From Bacteroidales bacterium (GTDB lineage Bacteria > Bacteroidota > Bacteroidia > Bacteroidales > WCHB1-69), in NCBI GenBank assembly GCA_017551725.1, contig JAFZKY010000060.1, positions 1 through 39,230 of the forward strand: DNA of 39,230 nucleotides, written 5' to 3'. The notes under the pieces are model-generated. The model was not told the origin of the DNA and did not search any database. It saw only the letters and a list, made by a program, of their open reading frames with translations. Within the stretch, counting starts at the first letter, position 1. The number at the start of each line of letters is the position of its first letter. Of the stretch, positions 1 through 6,675 are shown piece after piece. The position numbers were made by a program, and so were the translations under genes.

Positions 1-209
1 AATGGGCAGGGAGTGTGCTCCTTAATGATGAACTAATGTCAGTTTTGTGTCCGTTGGGGTATTGGTATTTTAGAACCTGCAAGGTTATCAATTCATTATA
101 TGAGATAGCGCCGTCCAAATATGCCATGGCGATAGGCGTTAGAATTATTTTATTACATATCTTTGTCGAATATATTAATCCAAACTCTGATAAAATTTGC
201 TGATAATCT
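1..209 (-). pseudogene. Host gene interrupted by the prophage, downstream (C-terminal) fragment
   Basis: Read on the minus strand from 209 to 1, one frame is open throughout. It begins DYQQILSEFGLIYSTK and contains LTPIAMAYLDG and LKYQYPNG. It has no start of its own and continues past the window edge. Joined to the fragment at 39090-39230 through the shared AATCT it gives a continuous frame, so the two pieces are halves of one host gene split by the insertion. The TP..(A)-xxLDG and KYQYPNG pattern recalls winged-helix segments of some restriction-enzyme-like proteins, but I cannot name the family. Base composition is much more AT-rich than the prophage interior. Confidence 0.85.
205..209. 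repeat. Target-site duplication, left copy (AATCT)
   Basis: AATCT here matches AATCT at 39090-39094. Removing everything between, plus one copy, restores the host reading frame. Five bases is the duplication length made by Mu. The last T is ambiguous: the element could start at 209 with a 4-bp duplication, which would give symmetrical TAT...ATA termini. Confidence 0.85.
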
Positions 210-218
210 ATAAATCGC

Positions 219-233
219 AAAACGAAATGTGCA
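219..233 (+). other. Putative transposase-binding end site R1
   Basis: AAAACGAAATGTGCA matches the 15-bp consensus AAAACNAAATGTACA seen five times near the two termini. It starts 9 bases inside the left terminus, matching the 10-base offset of the outermost site at the right terminus. Confidence 0.75.
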
Positions 234-262
234 GAAAAATCCTGACAAATTGTCACCGTTCA

Positions 263-277
263 AAAACAAAATGTACG
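263..277 (+). other. Putative transposase-binding end site R2
   Basis: AAAACAAAATGTACG matches the consensus at 14 of 15 positions. It lies 44 bases inside R1 in the same orientation, as in the closely spaced sites of the Mu right end. Confidence 0.7.
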
Positions 278-316
278 TTTCCTGCGCTACACACATCTTT
301 TGTATATATGCAAAAT

Positions 317-344
317 GCTCGGCAATAACCGAGCTTTTTTTTTA
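317..344 (+). terminator. Rho-independent terminator near the left end
   Basis: GCTCGG (317-322), a 6-base loop and CCGAGC (329-334) are followed by a run of ten T. It sits between the end sites and the first plus-strand promoter, so it would shield the cargo from transcription entering from the host side. Confidence 0.75.
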
Positions 345-363
345 TTATTTCAAAATTTATTCG

Positions 364-372
364 TACTTTTGC
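364..372 (+). promoter_or_regulatory. Bacteroidales promoter (-7 element) for the HTH gene
   Basis: TACTTTTGC fits the Bacteroidales -7 consensus TAnnTTTG. It lies 24 bases before the ATG at 397. The preceding CAAAATTTATTCGTA is almost repeated at the promoter at 18365, which suggests related promoter cassettes. Confidence 0.65.
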
Positions 373-396
373 ACCCGATTTTCAAACCCCAAAAGT

Positions 397-702
397 ATGA
401 CCCAGAAAGAAGTTATCCAGAACCTGCTGAAGGAACGCGGACTGACGCAAGGGCAGCTGGCGAGGGAAGCCGGAGTGAACGAAGGCAACCTCTCTTCGGC
501 GCTCAACCAGCGCATTGTCCTGAGCGAACAGATGATCAACCGGCTCACCGACGCCTTCAACGCCCTCAACAGGCGCAGGCCCCAGAGCGACCGCTTCCAG
601 ACCCTCACGGCCGAGGACCTGCTGCCGACACGCGAAGTGCCAACCAAGTACACCTGCCCCCACTGCGGCGGCGAATTTTCACTTATAATTGAAAAGAAAT
701 GA
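397..702 (+). CDS. HTH protein with C-terminal CxxC segment
   Basis: 101 residues. Residues 1-50 look like an XRE-type helix-turn-helix (LTQGQLAREAGVNEGNLSSALN). The C-terminus has a CPHCGGEF segment typical of half a zinc ribbon. The ATG at 397 is preferred over upstream starts because the promoter at 364-372 lies between them. It overlaps the next gene by 4 bases (ATGA), so the two form a translationally coupled pair. Likely a DNA-binding regulator of the left-end cargo; the target is unknown. The single CxxC could bind metal only as a dimer or be vestigial. Confidence 0.75.
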   Translation: MTQKEVIQNLLKERGLTQGQLAREAGVNEGNLSSALNQRIVLSEQMINRLTDAFNALNRRRPQSDRFQTLTAEDLLPTREVPTKYTCPHCGGEFSLIIEKK

Positions 703-1115
703 ACATCGAAGGAGAGCTGAAGCTTGTACTGAACTACCAATGGTACGATATGATTTACGCCCATATTAAAGGCGACGAGTACCGGCAGCCGACACCCTAT
801 TGGATAAAGCGCATCTTTGCCAGGATGGAACCCTTTGCCCCCGACGGTGAACGTGGCCCGTTCCGGCTGACCGACAAAGAGTGCGAGGATCTTGCCGCCA
901 ACATCGACAAGCTGCACGCCTACGTAGAGTCGGGATATCTTGTGCCATTGCACGACGTTGTCACCTTCCAGCGGGCCTACACCAAGAACCCGCCGCGAAT
1001 GACGTGGATCATCAAGGGCATCACCGTCGGTACCGGCCGCCCCGAATGGGGAGCCAAGGAAGGCAGCGTTTACATCGTTATCGCATTGGAAGAGTTAATA
1101 GACTCAAAGAATTGA
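699..1115 (+). CDS. Hypothetical protein, ASCH-like C-terminus
   Basis: 138 residues, overlapping the HTH gene by ATGA. The C-terminal half (about 84-132: HDVVTFQRAYTKNPPR, then GITVGTGRPEWGA and VYIVIALEEL) resembles the beta-rich ASCH-like RNA-binding fold found in many small phage proteins. The family call is from pattern only. The coupling suggests it works with the HTH protein, or is regulated by it. The stop codon lies inside the first arm of the inverted repeat at 1112-1147. Confidence 0.65.
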   Translation: MNIEGELKLVLNYQWYDMIYAHIKGDEYRQPTPYWIKRIFARMEPFAPDGERGPFRLTDKECEDLAANIDKLHAYVESGYLVPLHDVVTFQRAYTKNPPRMTWIIKGITVGTGRPEWGAKEGSVYIVIALEELIDSKN

Positions 1116-1147
1116 GGGAATAAATAATCCCTCAGATATTCCCTCAA
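1112..1147 (+). promoter_or_regulatory. Mutually exclusive stem-loops before the lipoprotein gene
   Basis: TTGAGGGAATA (1112-1122) is perfectly complementary to TATTCCCTCAA (1137-1147). A middle copy, TCCCTC (1128-1133), can instead pair with GAGGGA (1114-1119). The two hairpins cannot form together. No T-tract follows, so it is not an ordinary terminator. It could affect RNA stability or translation of the lipoprotein 45 bases downstream. Confidence 0.45.
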
Positions 1148-1154
1148 AGAAGCA

Positions 1155-1165
1155 GTTGCCGGCAC
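1155..1165 (+). repeat. 11-bp inverted repeat flanking the lipoprotein gene, copy 1
   Basis: GTTGCCGGCAC here and its reverse complement GTGCCGGCAAC at 2086-2096 flank the lipoprotein gene on both sides. The core TGCCGGCA is itself palindromic, so orientation is ambiguous. Confidence 0.4.
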
Positions 1166-1191
1166 CGTTAGTAATATAAAATTATCAGAAA

Positions 1192-2058
1192 ATGAAGAAA
1201 TTATTAATAATACTTGCCGCTGTCCTGTGCCTGACGGCCTGCAAGAAAGAAACCGACGACACGCCCCAGCCGGTGGGCGACAAAAGCACTGTGCGCTTCG
1301 ACTTCAACCCCTACCAGATGGAACCGATGAAGGGCGGCACCAAGAACGCCAGCCTCTCGACCGTCTGCAGCCGCCTCGACGTGTATATCATCGACACGGT
1401 GGCCGCCGACACCCTGCGCTTCCATCAGGAACGCGTCACCACCCCCGGCTTCGGCTCTCTCACCGCCACCCTCCAGACCACCAAGACCTACAAGCTGGTG
1501 GCCGTGGGCCACAACACCGACGACACCTGCACCTTTAACGGGGGCATCGTGAGCTTCGCCGACGACAAAGTGAAGCAGAGCCTCGTGAGCGTGGTGACCT
1601 TCACCCCTGCCGACAGCCTCAACCTGCACGTGGTGATGCAGCGCATAGTGGGTATGTTCAAGCTACGCATCGCCGACCCTGACGAAGAGTTTGCCAACGT
1701 GGCCAAGTTCCAATTCACCATCGACAGCGCCTACAACCGTTGGAACGTCAACACCTCGCACGGTTCCGTCCTTACGAGCCGTGTGCACACCATCACCGGC
1801 TCCAACCGTGGCTCGGACGGCTACGTGACCTACAACGTCTATATTATCCCAGACAACCTGACGGACATCCGCCACGTTGACATCACCGTCTCGGCCCTCG
1901 ATGCCAACGACCAGCCGGTGGAGACGCGCCAATTCCCCTCGGTGCCTGTGAAGGCGGGCTATGTGACCAAATACACCGGCACCTTTTTTATCACCTTTGA
2001 TATGTCTTTTCTTTTTGAGGTGGGCGACTGGGGGGAACTCAGCGACACCTCCTTTTAA
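1192..2058 (+). CDS. Lipoprotein, Mfa2/FimB fimbrial-anchor-like
   Basis: 288 residues. A lipoprotein signal peptide is clear: MKKLLIILAAVLCLTAC with lipobox LTAC and Cys17 as the lipidated residue. The mature part is beta-rich, with alternating Thr/Asp/Val and no transmembrane segments, and its size fits the Mfa2/FimB-type anchor proteins of Bacteroidales fimbriae. That assignment rests on overall style, not on a decisive motif. It would sit on the outer membrane, facing out if it follows related lipoproteins. It is the only surface protein in the cargo and may act as a lysogenic-conversion gene (adhesion or receptor masking). A terminator follows at 2103-2135. Confidence 0.6.
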   Translation: MKKLLIILAAVLCLTACKKETDDTPQPVGDKSTVRFDFNPYQMEPMKGGTKNASLSTVCSRLDVYIIDTVAADTLRFHQERVTTPGFGSLTATLQTTKTYKLVAVGHNTDDTCTFNGGIVSFADDKVKQSLVSVVTFTPADSLNLHVVMQRIVGMFKLRIADPDEEFANVAKFQFTIDSAYNRWNVNTSHGSVLTSRVHTITGSNRGSDGYVTYNVYIIPDNLTDIRHVDITVSALDANDQPVETRQFPSVPVKAGYVTKYTGTFFITFDMSFLFEVGDWGELSDTSF

Positions 2059-2085
2059 ACAATCTTTAACCCGTAATTAAACAAT

Positions 2086-2096
2086 GTGCCGGCAAC
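2086..2096 (-). repeat. 11-bp inverted repeat flanking the lipoprotein gene, copy 2
   Basis: GTGCCGGCAAC is the reverse complement of 1155-1165 and lies directly before the terminator. Confidence 0.4.
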
Positions 2097-2102
2097 AAGC
2101 AG

Positions 2103-2146
2103 AGAGCCGCCCTCGCGATTGAGGACGGCTCTTTTGCTTTTTTTTG
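2103..2146 (+). terminator. Terminator of the plus-strand cargo operon
   Basis: AGAGCCGCCCTC (2103-2114) pairs with GAGGACGGCTCT (2121-2132), one mismatch, followed by TTTTGC and a long T-run. Confidence 0.8.
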
Positions 2147-2186
2147 ATATAACCAAAACAAGGCTAAAATAATTTTAGTTATAACA

Positions 2187-2220
2187 AAAGGCACTACAGA
2201 TGTCTGTAGCGCCTTTTTTA
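2187..2220 (-). terminator. Terminator for the methyltransferase operon (bidirectional)
   Basis: AAAGGCACTACAGA (2187-2200) pairs with TCTGTAGCGCCTTT (2203-2216). It is flanked by A-rich and T-rich stretches, so it can act on both strands between the convergent lipoprotein and methyltransferase genes. Confidence 0.75.
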
Positions 2221-2238
2221 TTGCCGGTTAAAGGGTGT

Positions 2239-3090
2239 TTAAGCGGCCTTCACAAGCATTATGTCGTCGTAGTTAAGGGCTTGGCCACTGACGTGGTGGC
2301 GCACCACCCTCGCACCCTCGAAGGGGTTGCCCACAGCCGGGTTCCTGCCCATCCAGTCGGCCAGCTCCACGATGGTGCTCTTCGAGCTGGTGAAGTACAC
2401 AAAGCGCGTCCTCTGCAGACACTTCAGCACGTCCAGATAGTCCGACAGCCGCCAATAGTTGTCGCTCTTGTATGTGCCGCAGTCGGTTGACAGATACGGT
2501 GGGTCGAGGATAAACACCACGTCCGGTACCAGCCGGAACTGGTCAAAAAGTCGGCGGTAGTCCATCGACACCACCTCCACACCCTCAAGGTAGCCGTCGG
2601 CGTTGTAGTCGTCCTGCCGCACCCTGTTGTAGAGGGTCTGCTTGCTGAATTCCTCGTAGTTGTGCGAGTAGTTCATCGTGAAATGCAGGTTGCTCGATAT
2701 TGAGAACCAGTCCACATATCCGCTCTCGTGCCAGCGTTTCACCTCTTCCACTACCTGCGACCGCACAGGCTCGTCGATGCGCATCTTGTGCGGTACCGTG
2801 GCCACCAGCGGACGCAGGGAGGCCAACATTTCGTTGGTTCGCCCGATATGTTCCAGACGTTCGCTGTAGTGGTCGTAGTCGTTGTACACCACGCGGCAGT
2901 CGGGTCGCGCCCTCTTGATAGTGTGGCTCACAAGGCCGCTACCGCCGAATAAATCGACGAATACAGCCCCTTTCTTCTGCTGCTTGGCCATTTCCTCTAT
3001 CTGGCGTATGAAACGCCGTTTCTGCCCCTGAAATGGCAACGGGGCACTCACAAACTTTTTCACTCGGTTCTTTGTTTGTTGGTTATACAT
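2239..3090 (-). CDS. D12-class DNA adenine N6-methyltransferase
   Basis: 283 residues. It transfers a methyl group from AdoMet to adenine in DNA. Motifs in the order of the Dam/DpnII-like D12 class: FQGQKRRF (about 20-27), the AdoMet-binding DLFGGSG (about 46-52) and the catalytic DPPY (about 196-199). The ATG at 3090 is chosen; it overlaps the stop of the upstream gene (ATGTATAA), indicating a coupled two-gene operon with the thymidylate-synthase-like enzyme. There is no partner nuclease beside it, so it is an orphan methyltransferase, probably protecting phage DNA from host restriction or marking it. The recognition sequence cannot be read from the protein. Confidence 0.88.
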   Translation of the reverse strand: MYNQQTKNRVKKFVSAPLPFQGQKRRFIRQIEEMAKQQKKGAVFVDLFGGSGLVSHTIKRARPDCRVVYNDYDHYSERLEHIGRTNEMLASLRPLVATVPHKMRIDEPVRSQVVEEVKRWHESGYVDWFSISSNLHFTMNYSHNYEEFSKQTLYNRVRQDDYNADGYLEGVEVVSMDYRRLFDQFRLVPDVVFILDPPYLSTDCGTYKSDNYWRLSDYLDVLKCLQRTRFVYFTSSKSTIVELADWMGRNPAVGNPFEGARVVRHHVSGQALNYDDIMLVKAA

Positions 3091-3721
3091 TAAGTTCAAA
3101 TTTCACGCCCTCCTCGCCTCGCAGCAAGGCGCGTGTTTTCTCCAAATTGTTCTCGTAGATGTGCACGTTGCCCAGGAACAGCGTGATGCTGTGCAGGGGC
3201 AGCTCCACCTGGCGGCTGATAAGGTAGAGGTGGTAGATGTCCGAGGGCAGCCCCAACGAAGCGTCGCTGCTGCGCTGGTAGGCGGTCAACAGCAGCCGTC
3301 CGTCCTCAATCTGGAACTGCACCAGGCTCAAGCAGGGTGCCTGGTTGCTCTCCGCGTTGGTCTCACCGAGGAACAGCACATAGTTCTTCGAGTTGCGCTT
3401 CTCACGGTTGATGCGCTCGATCAGGCGTGGCAGCTTCTCGAAATAGGTGGGGTAACTATTGACCAGGATTGGCCCGCAGTAGTCCCACCACGATATGCCC
3501 GCCTCGCGGTAGGCCTCGGTGTTGCGCTCACCCCGGCAGAACAGTTCCAGTTCGCTCCGCAGCTTCTTTCGGGCGATGCCGTGGCTCTCGAAGATGTCGA
3601 GCAGGTCGCCCGCATCCATCCGCATCACCTCGTTGGTCAGATAGCGGATATTTCCCTTTTTGTTCCGTTGCTCGCGTCCGTTTTCAAGGACGTTTCCGAG
3701 CATTGCATAATATTTGTTCAT
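3083..3721 (-). CDS. Thymidylate-synthase-family enzyme, predicted dCMP hydroxymethylase
   Basis: 212 residues, a little shorter than bacterial ThyA. Family landmarks are present: YCGP at 81-84, the nucleophile in APCLSLVQF (Cys130), the phosphate-binding RSSD (150-153), GLPSDIYHLY (157-166) and the HIY motif (187-189). Asp161 occupies the position of the conserved Asn (N177 in E. coli ThyA) that selects dUMP. Asp at this position is the known hallmark of dCMP hydroxymethylases such as T4 gp42. I infer production of 5-hydroxymethyl-dCMP for modified phage DNA, or a related pyrimidine modification. It is co-transcribed with the D12 methyltransferase. No modified-nucleotide kinase or glucosyltransferase is visible. 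Confidence 0.75.
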   Translation of the reverse strand: MNKYYAMLGNVLENGREQRNKKGNIRYLTNEVMRMDAGDLLDIFESHGIARKKLRSELELFCRGERNTEAYREAGISWWDYCGPILVNSYPTYFEKLPRLIERINREKRNSKNYVLFLGETNAESNQAPCLSLVQFQIEDGRLLLTAYQRSSDASLGLPSDIYHLYLISRQVELPLHSITLFLGNVHIYENNLEKTRALLRGEEGVKFELNV

Positions 3722-3764
3722 AGCTCGTTATGAATGAAAGTTTTGCCATATCAAAAAATCTTTG

Positions 3765-3773
3765 TACTTTTGC
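3765..3773 (+). promoter_or_regulatory. Promoter for a short structured RNA
   Basis: TACTTTTGC matches the -7 consensus and points rightward, although both neighbouring genes are on the minus strand. The only thing downstream before the terminator at 3832-3864 is a hairpin-rich stretch. Confidence 0.6.
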
Positions 3774-3779
3774 AGCCGG

Positions 3780-3864
3780 TTTCGCCGAGTAAACACTCGG
3801 TCAATATTTACCTCATTTTCTGATGAGAAAGGCGGCGGCTTCGTTAAGAAGTCGCCGCTCTTTT
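3780..3864 (+). ncRNA. Putative small RNA with three hairpins
   Basis: From the expected start about 7 bases after the -7 element, three hairpins follow in about 85 bases: CCGAG/CTCGG (3785-3800), CTCAT/ATGAG (3812-3827) and an 11-bp stem GCGGCGGCTTC/GAAGTCGCCGC (3832-3858) ending in TCTTTT, a typical terminator. There is no credible reading frame. It is divergent from the thymidylate-synthase-like gene and converges on the 3931-4875 gene. Possibly a regulatory RNA, or a leader whose gene was lost. Confidence 0.5.
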
Positions 3865-3930
3865 CTTGGTTACGGTTTATGGTTGTGTTGAGTAATTCTC
3901 CTGTTTTTGGGGAAAACAGCCCTTGGATCA

Positions 3931-4875
3931 TTACTCCTGGTTGCCATCGCCGCCACCACCGTCGCCGCCGTTGCCATTGGAGGAACCGCTGCCGCTGTTG
4001 GTGGTGTCGCTGCTAGTCTCGCCGTCGGGCTGGAGATAGACCGCAGCCGAGTTCACACCGCCGTAGCTGTCAATGCTGGCAAGGTTGGCCGAGTCACCCT
4101 GATAGCTGGCAAGCTGACTGTTCACCACATACAGGTACTGGGTGCTTACGCGCAGTGTGTTCTCACGCTCACGGCTGTGAACCCATGCCACAGCACCATT
4201 GGCCAAAGCTGCCGAGGTGCCAAGATGGCCGCCCACGGTGGCGAAGCCGAAGCTGTCAACCACATTAAGCAGAACGTCGGTACTGTTCACGTCAAGCACC
4301 AGTTTGCTTGAGGTCATCGTGGCACGTGGCGTACTAGTGACAGCATCCACAGTCTGAACACCGTGGAAGAAAGTCAGCTGGTCGCCCTGTTCATAGCCCG
4401 GGTTGTTGGCAATGATAGCCTGCGAGAACTGGCCAACAGTGGTCGTGTTGCCGATGGTCAGGTTGTTGAGCGACAGCGAGGTGACTGCCTTGTTGCTGCC
4501 ATCCGTGGAGATGACAATGCTCGGCAGAGAGCCGCGGGTGATTTGGTACGGAGCCAGCACCGCACCGCCGTTCAAGCGAATGAGGCGGGAGATGTACACC
4601 TTCACCACGCCGAGGTTGGCCTGAATGAAAGCGTTGTAGACGGTCTGACCTTTGGGGAGGTTTTCAAAACCTTTGCGCAGACGTCCGGCAAAGAGTTTGT
4701 ACACGGCACCGAGGTTAGCCCACTGGGTGCGGATGTTCATTTGCAGACGGGTACGGAGAGGCGTTGAAGGTTTGGCGGGCAGTTCGCTGACCACCGTGCC
4801 GATTTTGGTTTGACGGTAGAGCAGCTGACCCACTTTACCGCTGATTTTGGTGTTTACACCGAAAATTTTTGCCAT
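3931..4875 (-). CDS. DUF6266-like protein with Gly-rich tail
   Basis: 314 residues. The N-terminus (KISGKVGQLLYRQTK..VVSELP) is like the DUF6266 family, frequent in Bacteroidetes and of unknown function. The middle is beta-rich (Thr/Ser/Val/Asn). The last 40 residues are low-complexity (SGSGSSNGNGGDGGGGDG). There is no signal peptide. A -7 element at 4934-4942 gives it its own promoter, so it is a single-gene unit between the RM operon and the small RNA. Its job is unknown; a structural or surface-binding role is only a guess. Confidence 0.55.
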   Translation of the reverse strand: MAKIFGVNTKISGKVGQLLYRQTKIGTVVSELPAKPSTPLRTRLQMNIRTQWANLGAVYKLFAGRLRKGFENLPKGQTVYNAFIQANLGVVKVYISRLIRLNGGAVLAPYQITRGSLPSIVISTDGSNKAVTSLSLNNLTIGNTTTVGQFSQAIIANNPGYEQGDQLTFFHGVQTVDAVTSTPRATMTSSKLVLDVNSTDVLLNVVDSFGFATVGGHLGTSAALANGAVAWVHSRERENTLRVSTQYLYVVNSQLASYQGDSANLASIDSYGGVNSAAVYLQPDGETSSDTTNSGSGSSNGNGGDGGGGDGNQE

Positions 4876-4933
4876 AGTTACTTGGTTTTTGGTTGGTTAA
4901 ACAATAGGTTACTTTGTCATCGCGATTGACGGT

Positions 4934-4942
4934 GCAAAATTA
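4934..4942 (-). promoter_or_regulatory. Promoter (-7 element) of the DUF6266-like gene
   Basis: On the minus strand TAATTTTGC lies about 60 bases before the ATG at 4875. No clear -33 element is seen. Confidence 0.5.
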
Positions 4943-5021
4943 CTATGGCTGCGCACGACGGCATTCCGCATTGTCCGCTTTCGGTGTGGATTCAGTATAT
5001 ATTTGGAATAGATATAGACAC

Positions 5022-5042
5022 AAAAAGCCCCTGTGGAGGGGC
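5022..5042 (-). terminator. Terminator of the restriction-modification operon
   Basis: On the minus strand GCCCCT and AGGGGC (5027-5042) form a hairpin with a 4-base loop followed by TTTTT, 54 bases after the stop of the last specificity reading frame. Confidence 0.75.
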
Positions 5043-5095
5043 AGAGGCCATGTGATTATTTGAAACCCTATGACCTAAAAAAATAAAAACCGAGG

Positions 5096-6181
5096 TTAGG
5101 ATGCTTTCTTCTGTAGGTAATGGAGATAGGCGAGAATCTTTTGGCTTTCGAGGTGGCGCATGTATGCTTCCATACAGTCCCAATCGGGGTTGCCGTCGGG
5201 GGTGGCGGGGAGAGTGATTATCTCTTTGGCCAAACGCTGGGCGTTTCGTTTGTATCCGAAGTTGTATTTGCCACGGATGCGGTCGGCAATGGTGGTGATA
5301 TAGGTGCCAGTGTATTTGTTCAGGTGTGGGTTGTAGCCAATGGTCATGTCGGAGGTGGCAATGAAATCCTCGGCCTTATAGACAGCATATCCCATTGAAC
5401 CCTCACCGTTGCGGATGAAAGCGATGCAGTTGCCACGCTGCACCATAGAGGAGACAGGTTCGACGAAATCAAGTACGCCGTTGTTGAGATTGGTGGCACC
5501 GAGATAACTAATGCCCTGCTCGTGACGTTGGAGATGGTTAAGTCCTTTGGATTTTCCGGGTTCAAGTATGGGGAACAGGTCGCGCAGCAGGAAGTCTCTG
5601 TAAGTCAGCTGTTTCTGGGGGGGGGTAACAGCTTGTTTATCAGCAAAATACTTAAGCGTTGTGCCGAGCATATCTTGCTCAACATCACGCATAAAGGCAG
5701 ACATAAACGCAAAATCTATTTCTCCTTTGTTGTCAGTGGGAAGCAATATCTTCTCCCTTTTTATCCTCTCATCGTTAATTTCCCTGTTAAAGCTATATTT
5801 CTCGGAAAGACGGTTGATGATGGGAACCATAAAAAGATAGGCGTACTTATCCAATCCCTCGTGTTGAAGACTTGTAACATGGTCGCTTGCTACAAAGCGG
5901 TAACGATGGTAAAAAGCACTACCCACACTACCGCTGTTTGCAACGGTAAGGCAATCCTCAAAAGTCCTTACGCGGCTCGTGTTTCCAATAAAGCCATCGA
6001 CACCGTTTGTCTGCGAAGTGGAAGATACATAAGGGGTGTTGCCCTCTGAATGGTCGGCTTTTTTAAGACGTTTGCCACGCTGAATGTCGGTGAAAACATC
6101 GGTAAAATCAAAGGCTTTCCACTTGTGGTTGAGGAGGTTGCGCTGCCCCCCCCTATTTGGTTGTATATCAGTTGTTTGCAT
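5096..6181 (-). CDS. Specificity subunit part 2 (recognition domains 2 and 3)
   Basis: 361 residues, close to the usual length of a two-domain S subunit. TRD2 spans about 18-190 (HKWKAFDFTDVFTDIQRGKRL to AFMRDVEQ) and TRD3 about 205-361 (LTYRDFLLRDLFPILEPGKSKG to AYMRHLESQ). Each domain ends in a repeated (I)LLP/TLPAT..G..D linker pattern. The linker between them contains nine C on the coding strand (5617-5625), in frame at nine. The ATG at 6181 lies inside the out-of-frame tail of part 1. With the 8-base G tract (6146-6153) this frame is intact from its own start; with nine G it would instead be fused to part 1. It would guide the methylase/nuclease subunit to its DNA target. Confidence 0.85.
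   Translation of the reverse strand: MQTTDIQPNRGGQRNLLNHKWKAFDFTDVFTDIQRGKRLKKADHSEGNTPYVSSTSQTNGVDGFIGNTSRVRTFEDCLTVANSGSVGSAFYHRYRFVASDHVTSLQHEGLDKYAYLFMVPIINRLSEKYSFNREINDERIKREKILLPTDNKGEIDFAFMSAFMRDVEQDMLGTTLKYFADKQAVTPPQKQLTYRDFLLRDLFPILEPGKSKGLNHLQRHEQGISYLGATNLNNGVLDFVEPVSSMVQRGNCIAFIRNGEGSMGYAVYKAEDFIATSDMTIGYNPHLNKYTGTYITTIADRIRGKYNFGYKRNAQRLAKEIITLPATPDGNPDWDCMEAYMRHLESQKILAYLHYLQKKAS
5617..5625 (-). repeat. Homopolymer tract (nine C on coding strand) in the TRD2-TRD3 linker
   Basis: Nine G on the plus strand encode the Thr-Pro-Pro part of the linker KQAVTPPQKQLT. Gain or loss of one base would stop translation after TRD2. Such tracts are classic slipped-strand contingency sites. 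Confidence 0.85.
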
Positions 6182-6675
6182 AGTCTGTCTATTGTCGGTT
6201 TGAGAATCTGCTGTTCTTTTTGGCGCATAAAGGCTTCCATATACTGCCAGTCGGGGGTGCCTTTGGCGGTTGCGGGAAGCAGTATCACCTGTTTTTGCAT
6301 ACGGCTTTCATTGAATTTGTAGCCGTATGCATATTTGACTTTCTGCTGTAGTAATGCTGTTTTGAGAAAGAGCATCACATATCGGTTTTCCGCAGATGCT
6401 TTTTTCAAATGCAGTCTTTTGACATCATCGGAAAAAATACATTCATACGGATGATAGAATGTCTCTCCCACACTACCGTTATAGTTCACGCCGAGACAAT
6501 GACTATCAAGACTGTCATTTGTATTATCAACCCACGCAGTAATACCATTGTTAGAGTCTGTCGCACCTATAAATGGGCGGTTGCCATCGGTCATATCGGA
6601 TTTTGTAAGCCGTTTGCCTGGCAGAATACCAAAAATGTCAGATATTCTAAATTCTGCCCATTTGTGGTTACTCAT
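5968..6675 (-). CDS. Specificity subunit part 1 (recognition domain 1), frame interrupted at G8
   Basis: 235 residues as it stands. Residues 1-178 form TRD1 (HKWAEFRISDIFGILPGKRLTKSD to YMEAFMRQKEQQ). After the 8-base G tract the frame runs into a nonsense tail of about 57 residues. The start at 6675 overlaps the stop of the methylase gene (ATGAGTAA), so it is translationally coupled. With nine G, this frame continues into the 5096-6181 frame, giving a single 526-residue protein with three recognition domains (positions 6675 to 5096). The current form is thus probably one phase state rather than a dead gene, but sequencing error in the tract is also possible. Confidence 0.85.
   Translation of the reverse strand: MSNHKWAEFRISDIFGILPGKRLTKSDMTDGNRPFIGATDSNNGITAWVDNTNDSLDSHCLGVNYNGSVGETFYHPYECIFSDDVKRLHLKKASAENRYVMLFLKTALLQQKVKYAYGYKFNESRMQKQVILLPATAKGTPDWQYMEAFMRQKEQQILKPTIDRLCKQLIYNQIGGGSATSSTTSGKPLILPMFSPTFSVANVLKKPTIQRATPLMYLPLRRQTVSMALLETRAA
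6146..6153 (-). repeat. Homopolymer tract (eight G on coding strand) at the TRD1-TRD2 junction
   Basis: Eight C on the plus strand. G8 keeps the two specificity frames separate; G9 fuses them exactly at the linker (IGGGQRN..HKW). The tract sits at the frame switch and not elsewhere in the gene. Confidence 0.88.

Noticed and set aside
15-203. Plus-strand open frame of 62 residues at the left edge
   Set aside because: It is antisense to the host gene fragment, whose frame is confirmed by joining to the right flank.
3407-4311. Long plus-strand frames opposite the modification enzymes and other GC-rich genes
   Set aside because: They are antisense frames kept open by codon bias, with no motifs.
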